Positions 1 through 8,005 of a DNA stretch of 13,275 nucleotides are shown in pieces (positions within the stretch are counted from its first letter, which is position 1; the number at the start of each line of letters is the position of its first letter). A program made the position numbers and the translations under genes. The DNA is from Streptomyces californicus (lineage in GTDB: Bacteria; Actinomycetota; Actinomycetes; Streptomycetales; Streptomycetaceae). The notes beneath the pieces are model-generated. The model did no database searches. It had not been told where the DNA came from and saw only the letters and a program-made list of their open reading frames with translations. Location of the stretch: assembly GCF_000717645.1 (NCBI RefSeq), contig NZ_JNZZ01000053.1, forward strand, positions 1-13,275. The letters run 5' to 3'.

Positions 1-85
1 CTCCCTGCCCCCGCCCCCGGCCCCCGTCTCCGCCCCGAGCCTTCTCCCGGGAGTCCGCCCCTCCCGCCGCGACCAAGGAGCCCCC
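1..85. other. Upstream flank of the operon, no gene seen
   Basis: This pyrimidine-rich, C-rich stretch precedes the first gene. I see no convincing reading frame, hairpin or promoter hexamers in it. Its only clear signal is the AAGGAG ribosome binding site at 75-80. It may be intergenic, or the operon may continue from upstream of the window. Confidence 0.5.
75..80 (+). promoter_or_regulatory. Ribosome binding site of the SagB-type gene
   Basis: AAGGAG lies 5 bases before the ATG at 86. This supports that start for the SagB-type dehydrogenase. Confidence 0.75.
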
Positions 86-1675
86 ATGGGATACGCCCAT
101 GACTACGCCGCCGCGATCATGCATCGCGGCCGGATCCCGATGGAACCCGCCGACTACGTACCGAACTGGCAGGACGGCCCCCGCAAGGCGAAGTACCACC
201 CCGGCGCCGACGGCTTCCCGCTGCCCGACGCCCCCTACCCGGCGGAGGCGACGCTCGACCGGGGGCTGCGCTGCGAAGCGGGCGACCCCCAGGGCGCGTT
301 CGACCTCGTCACGCTCTCCGGCATGCTCCGCGACTCCTACGGTCTGACCGGCCGCCGGCTCGGGGTCCAGGCCAACACGGACCTCAACGCGCTGCCCCAC
401 TACCCGCTGGCCAACTGGTCGCGCGGCACCGCGTCGGGCGGCGGGCTCTACCCGGTCAGCATCCACTGGGTGTCCGGGCCGAGCGCCCCCGTACCGCCCG
501 GGGTGCACTACTACTCCACCCGGCACCACACCATGCAGCGGCTGCTCACGGGCGACGTCTCCGGCCGGGTGCGCGACGCGCTGGGGGAGGGCGCGCCGGG
601 CGCCGGGACCGATCAGTACCTGGTCCTCGGCATCAAGTACTGGCAGAACTCGTTCAAGTACAACAGCTTCTCCTTCCACGCCGTCTCCATGGACCTCGGG
701 GCCTGCGTGCAGACCTGGCGGATGTGGGCGGCGGCCCGCGGTCTGGCCGTCGAACCGGCCCTCTGGTTCGACGAGGAGCGACTGGCCGAGCTGCTGGGCG
801 TCGACCCGGCACGGGAGGGGATCTTCGCCGTGGTCCCCCTCAAGTGGGCTGGTGCGCGCCCGCGTTCGACGCGAGGCGAGGGAGCCGCCTCCGCCGTGTC
901 CGTGCGGCGCTCCGACGTCGAGCGGTCGCGGACCGTCCTCACCTTCGACGCGCTGCTCAAAATGCAGGCGGCCACCTCGGCCGGGGCCGCCGCCCGGCCC
1001 GCCCCCGACGCCCTGGCCCCGGCCGCCGCGCACCCCGCCGACGAGCGGCTGCCGGAGGCCGCCCTGCCGCCGCCCCGGCCGCTGGACGCCGACGTGCGCA
1101 CCGCGCTCCGCGCCCGCCGCAGCAGTTTCGGCCGCTTCGACGCGCAGAAGCCGGTCGTCGCTGACCAGTTGGCCGCCTGCCTGGCCGCCGCGTCGGCCGG
1201 ATCGCGGATCGGCGGCGACACCGGTGACGTACGGCTGGCGCGGCTGTACGCCTTCGTCAACCACGTCGAGGGCGTCGAGCCCGGCTCGTACGCCTACGAC
1301 CCCGAACGGCGCACCCTGCGGCGGGTGAAGGAGGGGCGGCCGGGGGAGTTCCTCCAGAAGAACTACTTCCTCGCCAACTACAACCTGGAGCAGGCGGGGG
1401 CCGTCCTCGTGCCGACCGTCCGCACCACCGCCGTCCTGGACGCGGTGGGCGACCGGGGATACCGGCTGGTCAACGCCACGATCGGGGCCGTCGCCCAGTC
1501 CGTCTACACGGCTGCGGCGGCCGTGGGCCTCGGCTGCGGAGTGGCCCTCGGCTTCGACAACATCTCCTACATCGAGGAACTGGGCCTCGAAGAGACCGGC
1601 GAGGCCCCCCTGTTGATCATGATGATCGGCAACGAACGCCCCGCCCCCGCCGACTTCCGCTACGAGATCGCCTGA
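86..1675 (+). CDS. SagB-type azoline dehydrogenase, double-length
   Basis: Predicted FMN-dependent enzyme that oxidises thiazolines/oxazolines on the precursor to azoles, working with the YcaO cyclodehydratase encoded at the end of the operon. The 529 residues hold two nitroreductase-like halves. Half one (about 70-252) has the RGTASGGGLYP flavin-site motif (113-123) and KYNSFSFHA (191-199), whose Lys191-Tyr192 pair matches the catalytic Lys-Tyr described in SagB-type dehydrogenases. Half two (about 335-520) starts with the RARRSSFGRF nitroreductase-type motif (342-351) and ends with the helix-rich GLGCGVALGFDN (481-492). An Ala/Pro-rich linker (about 295-332) joins them. AAGGAG precedes the ATG by 5 bases. 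The next gene starts 13 bases after the stop, so they are probably co-transcribed. The family call is strong. That the substrate is the peptide at 11008-11184 is inferred from location. Confidence 0.9.
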   Translation: MGYAHDYAAAIMHRGRIPMEPADYVPNWQDGPRKAKYHPGADGFPLPDAPYPAEATLDRGLRCEAGDPQGAFDLVTLSGMLRDSYGLTGRRLGVQANTDLNALPHYPLANWSRGTASGGGLYPVSIHWVSGPSAPVPPGVHYYSTRHHTMQRLLTGDVSGRVRDALGEGAPGAGTDQYLVLGIKYWQNSFKYNSFSFHAVSMDLGACVQTWRMWAAARGLAVEPALWFDEERLAELLGVDPAREGIFAVVPLKWAGARPRSTRGEGAASAVSVRRSDVERSRTVLTFDALLKMQAATSAGAAARPAPDALAPAAAHPADERLPEAALPPPRPLDADVRTALRARRSSFGRFDAQKPVVADQLAACLAAASAGSRIGGDTGDVRLARLYAFVNHVEGVEPGSYAYDPERRTLRRVKEGRPGEFLQKNYFLANYNLEQAGAVLVPTVRTTAVLDAVGDRGYRLVNATIGAVAQSVYTAAAAVGLGCGVALGFDNISYIEELGLEETGEAPLLIMMIGNERPAPADFRYEIA

Positions 1676-1687
1676 CGGGGGCCGACG

Positions 1688-4510
1688 ATGACCACCACCC
1701 CCTCCGACGCCCGCCCCGGCCCCCTCTCCGCCGCCCGCCCCGGCACTCCCTCCGCGACCGGGAACCGCCCGGCGCCCGCGTTCATGCTGCGCGTGGCCGG
1801 GCTCCCGGCCGACGCAGTCCGGGCCCTGCGCTGCCCCGGCAGCCGCCGCTGGGCCGACGACGTCCTCGACGCCACGGAACAGCTCGCGCTGCTCGCCGGG
1901 AAGGCCGGGGACCACCTGCACGGGCTGATCGGCGGCAGCGACGACGAGCCGTCGCGCCGCGCCCTGCTGGCGCTGCGCCGCGACGTCTTCAACAACCGGC
2001 TGCCCAGCCCCTCCGCCGCCGAGAACGCCATCGCCCGCGTCCGCGCCCTCGACCCGGCCGCCGCCCGCACCCTCGCCGACTGGCTGACCGGCCGGCGCGC
2101 CCTGGACGGACTGCGGTGCGCCGGGGCCGCCCTGCTGGCCGACGAGACCGTCCGCAGCCGCACCGAGCTGGCCCGGATCGCCGGACACGAACGCCTGCGC
2201 AAGGGGCTGCTGCTCGCCTCGCCGACCCTCGACGGGCAGCTCGACGCCTACCGGGAGAAGGCGTCCCGCCCCGGGGCGCGGCCGGACCGCAAACAGCGCA
2301 AGATCGAACGGTCGCTGCTCTCCTACGTCTACCGGACCGCATGCAAGACCAGCCCGTTCTCCACCTTCACCGGCGTCGCCCCCGGCGTCTTCGGCGGCTC
2401 GGACGGGCTGCGCGTCCACGTCGGCGAGGAGTGGCGGACGCAGGTCCGGCTCAACGTCGTGGCGCTGGGGCGGCTGGCCGACGCGGTGCTCGCCGATCCG
2501 GCCCGCCGGGCCGATCTGCCGCTCGCCCCCGCCTCCGGCTGGGGCCGCGACGACGACCGCGTGCGGTACGTCCGGCGCTGGGTCACCACCGGCGACGAGG
2601 ACGCGGCCGTCACCTTCGACGCGGTGAAGGACCGCCTGTTCTTCCTGCGTCGCAGCGGCACCCTGGAACGGCTGCTCGGCCTCTTCGAGGAGCGCGGAGC
2701 CGTCCGGTACGGCGAGGTGGCCGCCTGGCTGGAGCGGGACCGCGGGGCCGCGCGCGAGGAGTGCGAGCAGTACCTCGGGGCGCTCCTGGAAGTCGGCATG
2801 GTCCAGGTGCCGTGTCTGCGGACCGAGGTCCACGACACCGACCCGCTGCGCGCGTTCCAGGCCGCGCTGCGCGGCCTCGACCGGTCGTGGGCCGACCGGC
2901 TCGCGGGCCGGCTGGAGGAGCCCGCCGCCCACGCCGCCCGCTTCGCCGACGCCCCGCCCGACGAGCGGCGGGCCCTGCTGGCGGCCGTACGGGCGGGGCT
3001 GCGGGCGATCCAGGAGGAGGAGCTGGGGGCCGAGCACGCCAGGGTCCCGCAGACGCTGCTGTACGAGGACGCGGCGGCGGGCGCGTCCCCGGCGCCCGGC
3101 GGGACGCAGGCGCCGCCCGGCCCCGACCCCGACCCGGACCGGGGCCCGGAGGCGGATCTCACCCTGGACCCCGACGCCTGGCGGGAGTTGGCCGCCGCGC
3201 CGCTGGCCGCCGTGGAGCGGGTGCTGCCCGCCTTCGACCTCACCCTCCCGCAGCGGATCACCTTCCAGGGCTTCTTCCTGGCGCGCTACGGGCGCGGCGG
3301 GCGCTGCGACGACCTGCTGAAGCTGGTCCACGACTTCCACGAGGACTTCTTCGACCAGTACATGACGTTCACCGCCTCCCGCACCCCGTACGACGCCGAC
3401 GGGACGTACGTGCCCGAGGTCAACTGGCTCGGGCTGGAACGGCTCCGCGCGCTGGATGCCGCGCGGCGCGCCTTCACCGCCCGGATGACCGGGCTGTGGG
3501 AGGCGGCGGGGGCCGAGGCCGCCGAAGTGCGGATCGACGACGCCTTCCTGGACGCGGTCGCCGGCGAACTCGACGTACCGCCCGCCGACTTCGCCCCGAT
3601 GAGCCACCACGTCCAGATCGCCGACCGGCCCGGAGACCCCCTCGTGGTGCTCAACCGGTCCTACGGCGGGGTGTCGTTCCCGTTCAGCCGGTTCACCCAG
3701 CTCTTCGACGGCCTCGGCGAACGGCTCCTCGCGGGCGCCGGGGAGTCCGTGCCCGAGGGGGCGGTCCTCGCCGAGGTCACCGGAGGCCCGGTCACCAGCA
3801 ACCTCAACCTGCACGGCCGGCTCACCCCGTACGAGATCGTCTGCCCCGGCGAACGCGGCACGCTGGAGCCGGAGTTCAGGATCGACCTGGACGACCTGTA
3901 CCTCGTGCACGACCCCGGGGCCGACCGGCTCGCCCTGCGCTCGGTCCGCCTGGACCGCGAGGTCATCCCCGTCTACCTCGGCTACCTCGTCCCGCTCGCC
4001 CTCCCCGAGCTGCCCCGCACCCTGCTCCTCCTCTCGCCGACCTCGATGGCCCCGCTCAACGTGTGGGCGGGCGTCCCCGAGGCCGAGCCGCGCGGCGGGG
4101 TCACCGGGCGGCCCCGGGTGCGGCACGGCTCGCTGGTGCTGAGCCGGCGGAGCTGGAGCGCCCCGGCCACCGTCCTGCCGCCGCACCGGCCGGGGGCGCC
4201 CGAGGACGGCTGGTTCCTGGACTGGCACGCCTTCCGGCGCGCCCACGGCCTGCCCGACCGGGTCTTCGCGACCGTGTCGGACACCGGGTCCCGGGGCGCG
4301 ACCGGGGCCAAACCGCAGTACCTCGACTTCGACAGCCCGCTCTCCCTGTCCGCCTTCGAGGCGCTGGTCAAGTCCCCCGAGGCCCGCGTGGTGTTCCGGG
4401 AGATGCTGCCGGACGAGGACGCGCTGCCCACCGTCTGCGGCGACCGCCGCCACGTCGCCGAACTGGCCGTGGAGACGGCCGCACCCGTCCGCAGGAGGAA
4501 CGCCCCATGA
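1688..4510 (+). CDS. Split LanB-type dehydratase, tRNA-dependent glutamylation protein
   Basis: Predicted to transfer glutamate from Glu-tRNA to Ser/Thr side chains of the precursor, the first half of LanB dehydration. The 940 residues match the Lant_dehydr_N type. The hallmark segment is R216-TAC-K220-T-S222-PFSTFTGV, aligned by eye to the R-x3-R-x-T-P-F region of NisB with conservative R-to-K and T-to-S changes. Later family-like segments are MTFTASRTPYD (about 558-568), NRSYGGVSFPFSRF (about 656-669) and TSNLNLHGRLTPYEIVCP (about 701-718). A Pro/Asp/Gly-rich stretch near residues 462-496 looks like a flexible linker. The elimination domain is missing here and supplied by the next gene, as in thiopeptide and goadsporin clusters. 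The gene ends in an ATGA overlap with that neighbour. An N-terminal Pro/Ala-rich stretch of about 30 residues leaves the exact start slightly uncertain; GGGGG before the ATG at 1688 is a weak site. Confidence 0.9.
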   Translation: MTTTPSDARPGPLSAARPGTPSATGNRPAPAFMLRVAGLPADAVRALRCPGSRRWADDVLDATEQLALLAGKAGDHLHGLIGGSDDEPSRRALLALRRDVFNNRLPSPSAAENAIARVRALDPAAARTLADWLTGRRALDGLRCAGAALLADETVRSRTELARIAGHERLRKGLLLASPTLDGQLDAYREKASRPGARPDRKQRKIERSLLSYVYRTACKTSPFSTFTGVAPGVFGGSDGLRVHVGEEWRTQVRLNVVALGRLADAVLADPARRADLPLAPASGWGRDDDRVRYVRRWVTTGDEDAAVTFDAVKDRLFFLRRSGTLERLLGLFEERGAVRYGEVAAWLERDRGAAREECEQYLGALLEVGMVQVPCLRTEVHDTDPLRAFQAALRGLDRSWADRLAGRLEEPAAHAARFADAPPDERRALLAAVRAGLRAIQEEELGAEHARVPQTLLYEDAAAGASPAPGGTQAPPGPDPDPDRGPEADLTLDPDAWRELAAAPLAAVERVLPAFDLTLPQRITFQGFFLARYGRGGRCDDLLKLVHDFHEDFFDQYMTFTASRTPYDADGTYVPEVNWLGLERLRALDAARRAFTARMTGLWEAAGAEAAEVRIDDAFLDAVAGELDVPPADFAPMSHHVQIADRPGDPLVVLNRSYGGVSFPFSRFTQLFDGLGERLLAGAGESVPEGAVLAEVTGGPVTSNLNLHGRLTPYEIVCPGERGTLEPEFRIDLDDLYLVHDPGADRLALRSVRLDREVIPVYLGYLVPLALPELPRTLLLLSPTSMAPLNVWAGVPEAEPRGGVTGRPRVRHGSLVLSRRSWSAPATVLPPHRPGAPEDGWFLDWHAFRRAHGLPDRVFATVSDTGSRGATGAKPQYLDFDSPLSLSAFEALVKSPEARVVFREMLPDEDALPTVCGDRRHVAELAVETAAPVRRRNAP

Positions 4511-5580
4511 CATCCCGCGTCCCCGCAACCCCCGCCACCCCCGCAGCCGCACCGGCCGCGTCCGCCGCCGGATCCTGGCAGGCCACCCATGTCTTCTACG
4601 CGGCCAACCCCCGCCCCTTCCTGCTCACCTGCGTCCGCCCGCTGGTCGCCGGGCTGGAGGCGGACGGGCTGCTCGCCGGCTACTTCTTCATCAACTACTG
4701 GCTGGAGGGCCCCCACGTACGGTTGCGGCTGAAACCGTCCTCGCCCGCCGCCGAGCCCGAGGTGGCCCGCCGCACCGAGGAGGCCGTGGACGCGTTCCTG
4801 GCCGAGCGGCCCGCCCTGTACGAGGTGGACTCCGGCTTCCTCAACGACTTCTACAACACCCTCTTCGAGATCGAGTTCCCCGGCGGCGAGCGCGGCCACT
4901 ACACCGACGACCGGGGCCGGATGAACCTGCGCCCCAACAACTCCCGCCACCGCGAGCGCTACGAACCGGAGTTCGGGAAGTACGGCGGCCCCGCCGGGAT
5001 CGAGCTGGCCGAGTGGCACTTCCGCCACTCCAGCGACCTGGTGATCGACGCCCTCGCCACCAAGAACCTCCACCTGCGGACCGTACTGCTGGGCACGGCG
5101 GCCCAGTTCATGATGGTGATGGCGTCCACCTTCCTGCCGGACCGGGCGGAGCTGACCCAGTACCTCGACGACTACTACACGTTCTGGCACCGGGCGTTCC
5201 CCGGCACGGGGTTCATCGGTTCCGCCGAGTACGACACCAACTACGCCCGTACGGCGGACGGGTTGCGGGACCGGTTCGCCCGGGTCAGGGCCGCCACCGC
5301 CCCGCCCGGCCGGGCCCGGTCGCTGCCCGGGTCGCTGGCGGGCTGGGCCGAGCACTGCGCCGAACTGCGTGACCGGGCAGAGAGGTTGGCCGAGGACGGC
5401 GATCTGGTTTTCCGGTCCTGGGACGGTGAGCGGGACGAGCGGGTCACCGACCCCGCCGCCGCGCTGCCGCTGCTGCTCTCCCCGTACATGCACATGACCA
5501 ACAACCGGCTGCACGTCACCATCCGCGACGAGGCGTACCTCAGCCACGTCCTGGGCCGGGTCCTCAAGGAGTCCCCGTGA
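4507..5580 (+). CDS. Split LanB elimination protein (thiopeptide-type bacteriocin biosynthesis domain, SpaB_C)
   Basis: Predicted to eliminate glutamate from glutamylated Ser/Thr to leave dehydroalanine/dehydrobutyrine, completing the reaction begun by the protein encoded upstream. The 357 residues show SpaB_C/TIGR03891-type features: FFINYWLEGPHVRLRL (60-75) with the paired R72/R74, RYEPEFGKYGG (151-161), and MHMTNNRL (328-335) with H329 in the position of the catalytic His of NisB-type elimination domains. Keeping the Arg pair and the His argues for elimination and against a TbtD-like pyridine synthase, though these families share a fold and I compared them only from memory. The first 22 residues are Ala/Pro-rich. 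AGGAGG at 4493-4498 lies 8 bases before the ATG. It overlaps the upstream gene by 4 bases (ATGA) and the downstream gene by 4 (GTGA), so production of the three proteins is probably coupled. Confidence 0.88.
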   Translation: MTSRVPATPATPAAAPAASAAGSWQATHVFYAANPRPFLLTCVRPLVAGLEADGLLAGYFFINYWLEGPHVRLRLKPSSPAAEPEVARRTEEAVDAFLAERPALYEVDSGFLNDFYNTLFEIEFPGGERGHYTDDRGRMNLRPNNSRHRERYEPEFGKYGGPAGIELAEWHFRHSSDLVIDALATKNLHLRTVLLGTAAQFMMVMASTFLPDRAELTQYLDDYYTFWHRAFPGTGFIGSAEYDTNYARTADGLRDRFARVRAATAPPGRARSLPGSLAGWAEHCAELRDRAERLAEDGDLVFRSWDGERDERVTDPAAALPLLLSPYMHMTNNRLHVTIRDEAYLSHVLGRVLKESP

Positions 5581-6857
5581 GCGCGGCCCCCGGGGCGCTC
5601 GCCGCCTACCGCCCCGCGCTGCGGCCCCGCGTCCTGCTCAGCGACCCGCTGCTGGACGGGGCCGCCACGGTCCACCTGATCAAGGACGCCGAGACCGGAA
5701 GCTCCTTCAAGGTCGGGCCCAAGGAGCACTTCCTCATCGCCCGCATGGACGGCGAGCGGAGCCTCGCGGAGATCGGCGAGGAGTACGCGGAGGAGTACGG
5801 GCGGCGGCTGGGCGACGCCCACTGGAAGCGGCTCCTGGGGCTGCTGGGGGCGAAGGGCCTGCTGGCGGCCGGGGCCGACGCCTCTCCCGGGCCCTCGACC
5901 GCCCCACCGCCCGGAGCCATCGGCTCTCCCGGGGCTCCGGCCGCCGTACCACCCGGAGCCGCCGCCTCGATGGGGTCCTCGGCCGCCGGCCCGGGGTCTC
6001 CGGCCGCCGTACCGCCCGGAGCCGCCGCCTCCGGGCGTGCCACCGCCTCCGTGCCCCCGGCGCCCGCCCCGCCCGTGCCGGAGAAGCGCACGCTCCTGCG
6101 CGGCTCCCTCCCGCTGGTGGCCGACGCCGACGCCACCACCGCCCGCCTCCACCGCGCCGTCGGCTTCCTCCTCGCCCCCGCCGTGCTGGCGCCGCTGCTG
6201 GCGCTGACTCTCGCGATGGAGGCGGTGGTCCTCGTACGTGCCGGTGAACTCCTGCTCGCCGTACGGGGATTGCTTGCGAACCCCGTCCTCCTGACCGGCA
6301 CCGCCGTCCTGCTCTGGGTGAGCACCGCCCTCCACGAACTGGCGCACGGCGTCGTGGCCCGGCACCACGGCGGGCGGGTTTCCGAGATCGGGCTGCGGTG
6401 GCGGCTCCCCGCCGTCATCATGTACTGCACGGTCGACGACTACCTCTACTTCGGCACCCGGCGGCACCGCATCGCCACCGCCGCCGCCGGCGCGGTGATG
6501 AACCTGATCTTCCTGCTTCCGTTCTGCGCGCTGTGGCTGTTCGCGCCGCTGGACGACGCGACGCACGAGGCGTTCGCCGCCCTGCTGCTCCTCGGCAGCG
6601 TCCAGGCCCTCGTGATGCTCGTACCGCTGCCGCCGCTCGACGGCTACCGGATCGCCTCCCAACTCGCCGGGGCCACCGGCCTCGCCGCCTCGACCGGCGT
6701 CTACCTGCGGCTCGCCCTGCGCCGCTCCCCGGAAGCGGCCGGTTACCCGCGCCGCGCCCGTATCGCCTACCCGGCCTACGCGGGGGCCACGGCGCTCGTG
6801 CTCGCCTGCGCCCTCGCGGCGGCCGTCGCGGGCGTCCACCACCTGCTGACGGCCTGA
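5577..6857 (+). CDS. PqqD/RRE-like domain fused to an M50 membrane metallopeptidase
   Basis: Predicted membrane zinc protease with a peptide-recognition domain in front, a good candidate for leader removal during maturation or export. The N-terminal residues 12-98 resemble a PqqD/RiPP recognition element: VHLIKDAETGSSFKVGPKE (32-50), LIARMDGERSL (53-63), then a helix ending GLL (94-96). An Ala/Pro/Gly linker (about 100-168) follows, with a 21-residue-offset repeat. The membrane part has hydrophobic segments near 192-220, 233-258, 300-323 and 332-352, then a C-terminal one near 398-420. HELAH (253-257) is the M50 zinc motif, and LPPLDGYRI (351-359) carries the Asp (D355) expected as third ligand. 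The GTG start overlaps the upstream stop, with AAGGAG at 5566-5571. Similar PqqD-M50 proteins occur beside other RiPP operons. Proteolytic activity and substrate are inferred; an immunity or transport role is an alternative. Confidence 0.8.
   Translation: MSAAPGALAAYRPALRPRVLLSDPLLDGAATVHLIKDAETGSSFKVGPKEHFLIARMDGERSLAEIGEEYAEEYGRRLGDAHWKRLLGLLGAKGLLAAGADASPGPSTAPPPGAIGSPGAPAAVPPGAAASMGSSAAGPGSPAAVPPGAAASGRATASVPPAPAPPVPEKRTLLRGSLPLVADADATTARLHRAVGFLLAPAVLAPLLALTLAMEAVVLVRAGELLLAVRGLLANPVLLTGTAVLLWVSTALHELAHGVVARHHGGRVSEIGLRWRLPAVIMYCTVDDYLYFGTRRHRIATAAAGAVMNLIFLLPFCALWLFAPLDDATHEAFAALLLLGSVQALVMLVPLPPLDGYRIASQLAGATGLAASTGVYLRLALRRSPEAAGYPRRARIAYPAYAGATALVLACALAAAVAGVHHLLTA
5938..6031 (+). 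repeat. Two direct repeats in the linker of the M50 protein gene
   Basis: A 31-base segment at 5938-5968 recurs at 6001-6031 with one visible mismatch and an offset of 63 bases, which keeps the reading frame. Each copy encodes AAVPPGAAAS within the linker between the RRE-like and protease domains. It looks like an in-frame duplication that lengthened a flexible tether. Confidence 0.85.
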
Positions 6858-6858
6858 A

Positions 6859-6875
6859 GGGCCCGCCCCGGGCCC
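6859..6875 (+). other. Short GC hairpin between the M50 and ABC genes
   Basis: GGGCCCG (6859-6865) and CGGGCCC (6869-6875) are perfect inverted arms around a CCC loop, starting two bases after the M50 stop codon. With no T-run it could be a weak attenuator or an mRNA-stability element. In DNA this GC-rich, chance is also possible. Confidence 0.35.
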
Positions 6876-6900
6876 GCTGTTCCCCCTCAAGGAGAGTTCC

Positions 6901-7875
6901 ATGACGTCCACCGCCCCCCGCACCCCGCAGGACCCCCCGGCGCAGCCGTCCGCCGGTCCCGCCCTCGCCCTGACGGAGGTCCACAAGACCTACGGCGCGA
7001 CCCGCGCCGTCGACGGGGTGTCGCTGACCGTCGAACGCGGGGAGTTCTTCGGGCTCCTCGGGCCCAACGGCGCGGGCAAGACGACGCTCGTGGAGATCAT
7101 GGAGGGCCAGCGCCGGGCCGACTCCGGCACGGTGGCGGTCCTGGGGGCGAGCCCCTGGCCGCGCGACACCGCCCTGCTGCCCCGGATCGGCGTGCAGACC
7201 CAGACATCGGCCTTCTTCGTCCGGCTGACCGCCCGCGAACACCTGGCCACCATGGCCGCCCTCTACCGGTGCGACGCGGCCGCCGCCGAACGCGCCCTGG
7301 CCACCGTCGGCCTCACCGAGCAGGGCGGCACCCGGGTCGACGACCTCTCCGGCGGCCAGCGCCAGCGCCTCGCCATCGCCTCCGCCCTGGTCCACGACCC
7401 CGAACTGATCTTCCTGGACGAACCGACCGCCGCCCTCGACCCGCAGGCCCGCCGCTCCCTCTGGCAGGTCCTGCGCGACCTCAAGGGCCAGGGCCGCACC
7501 ATCGTCTACACCACCCACCACCTGGACGAGGCCGAGGCGCTCTGCGACCGGGTCGCGATCATGGTCGCGGGCAAGGTCGTCGCACTCGACAGCCCCGCCC
7601 GGCTGATCGCCGCCGCCGGCCCGACCACCCGGCTGCTGGTCCCGGCCGACCGCCTCACGCCCGAACGGGCCCGCGCCGTCGAGGGCGTCGACCGGGTCAC
7701 CGAGGAGGGCGGCTCCCTCGTCCTGGAGACGACCGAGGCGGGCCGGGTGCTGGCCGCCGTCGACGCGATCGCGGGCCTCCAGGGCGTACAGACCAGGACG
7801 GCGAGCCTGGAGGACGTGTACCTGGAGCTGACCGGCACCGGCACCGGTACCGGCACCGGCAGCTCGCAGCCGTGA
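6901..7875 (+). CDS. ABC transporter ATP-binding protein, drug/peptide-export type
   Basis: Predicted ATPase powering the ABC-2 permease encoded next, probably exporting the mature peptide and giving self-protection. The 324 residues have all nucleotide-binding signatures: Walker A GPNGAGKTT (54-62), Q-loop near VQTQTS (98-103), signature LSGGQRQR (149-156), Walker B LIFLDEPT (169-176) and the H-loop in TTHHLDEAE (204-212). The layout, with a C-terminal regulatory-type extension after about residue 225, matches the DrrA/CcmA class of single-domain export ATPases. The tail has a GTGTGTGTG stretch from a hexanucleotide repeat. AAGGAG (6889-6894) lies 6 bases before the ATG. It is separated by 43 bases from the M50 gene and by 130 from its permease. 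Substrate is inferred from context only. Confidence 0.92.
   Translation: MTSTAPRTPQDPPAQPSAGPALALTEVHKTYGATRAVDGVSLTVERGEFFGLLGPNGAGKTTLVEIMEGQRRADSGTVAVLGASPWPRDTALLPRIGVQTQTSAFFVRLTAREHLATMAALYRCDAAAAERALATVGLTEQGGTRVDDLSGGQRQRLAIASALVHDPELIFLDEPTAALDPQARRSLWQVLRDLKGQGRTIVYTTHHLDEAEALCDRVAIMVAGKVVALDSPARLIAAAGPTTRLLVPADRLTPERARAVEGVDRVTEEGGSLVLETTEAGRVLAAVDAIAGLQGVQTRTASLEDVYLELTGTGTGTGTGSSQP
7831..7860 (+). repeat. Hexanucleotide repeat at the ATPase 3' end
   Basis: Five copies of ACCGGC, the third being ACCGGT, sit in frame and encode alternating Thr-Gly near the C-terminus of the ATPase. Slippage here would change tail length by whole Thr-Gly pairs without breaking the frame. Confidence 0.9.
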
Positions 7876-8005
7876 CCCCCGCGCCGTGCCCCGCCGTGGC
7901 TCTCAAGCCCGCCCCGCCGTGGCCGGCAAGCCCCGCCGTGACCGTTCCGCCCCGCCCCGCCCCACCCGCACCGTGCAGTGATCCAGCGATACGGAGACCC
8001 CCCCG

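Noticed and set aside
2116..4506. In-frame upstream extension of the elimination protein
   Set aside because: The frame stays open by chance upstream, but it overlaps the glutamylation gene and encodes Arg/Pro/Ala-rich shadow protein. The ATG at 4507 has an AGGAGG site.
3982..5547. 521-codon minus-strand open frame
   Set aside because: It is antisense to both LanB genes and its composition is low-complexity Gly/Val/Arg with no recognisable domain.
1688..5580. Classification as a class I lanthipeptide cluster
   Set aside because: The LanB is split in two and there is no LanC. Cys is more likely the substrate of the YcaO/SagB pair.
5241..6986. 581-codon minus-strand open frame opposite the elimination and M50 genes
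   Set aside because: It is a long Gly/Arg-rich antisense shadow expected in very GC-rich DNA, with no family motifs, opposite strands with clear conserved domains.
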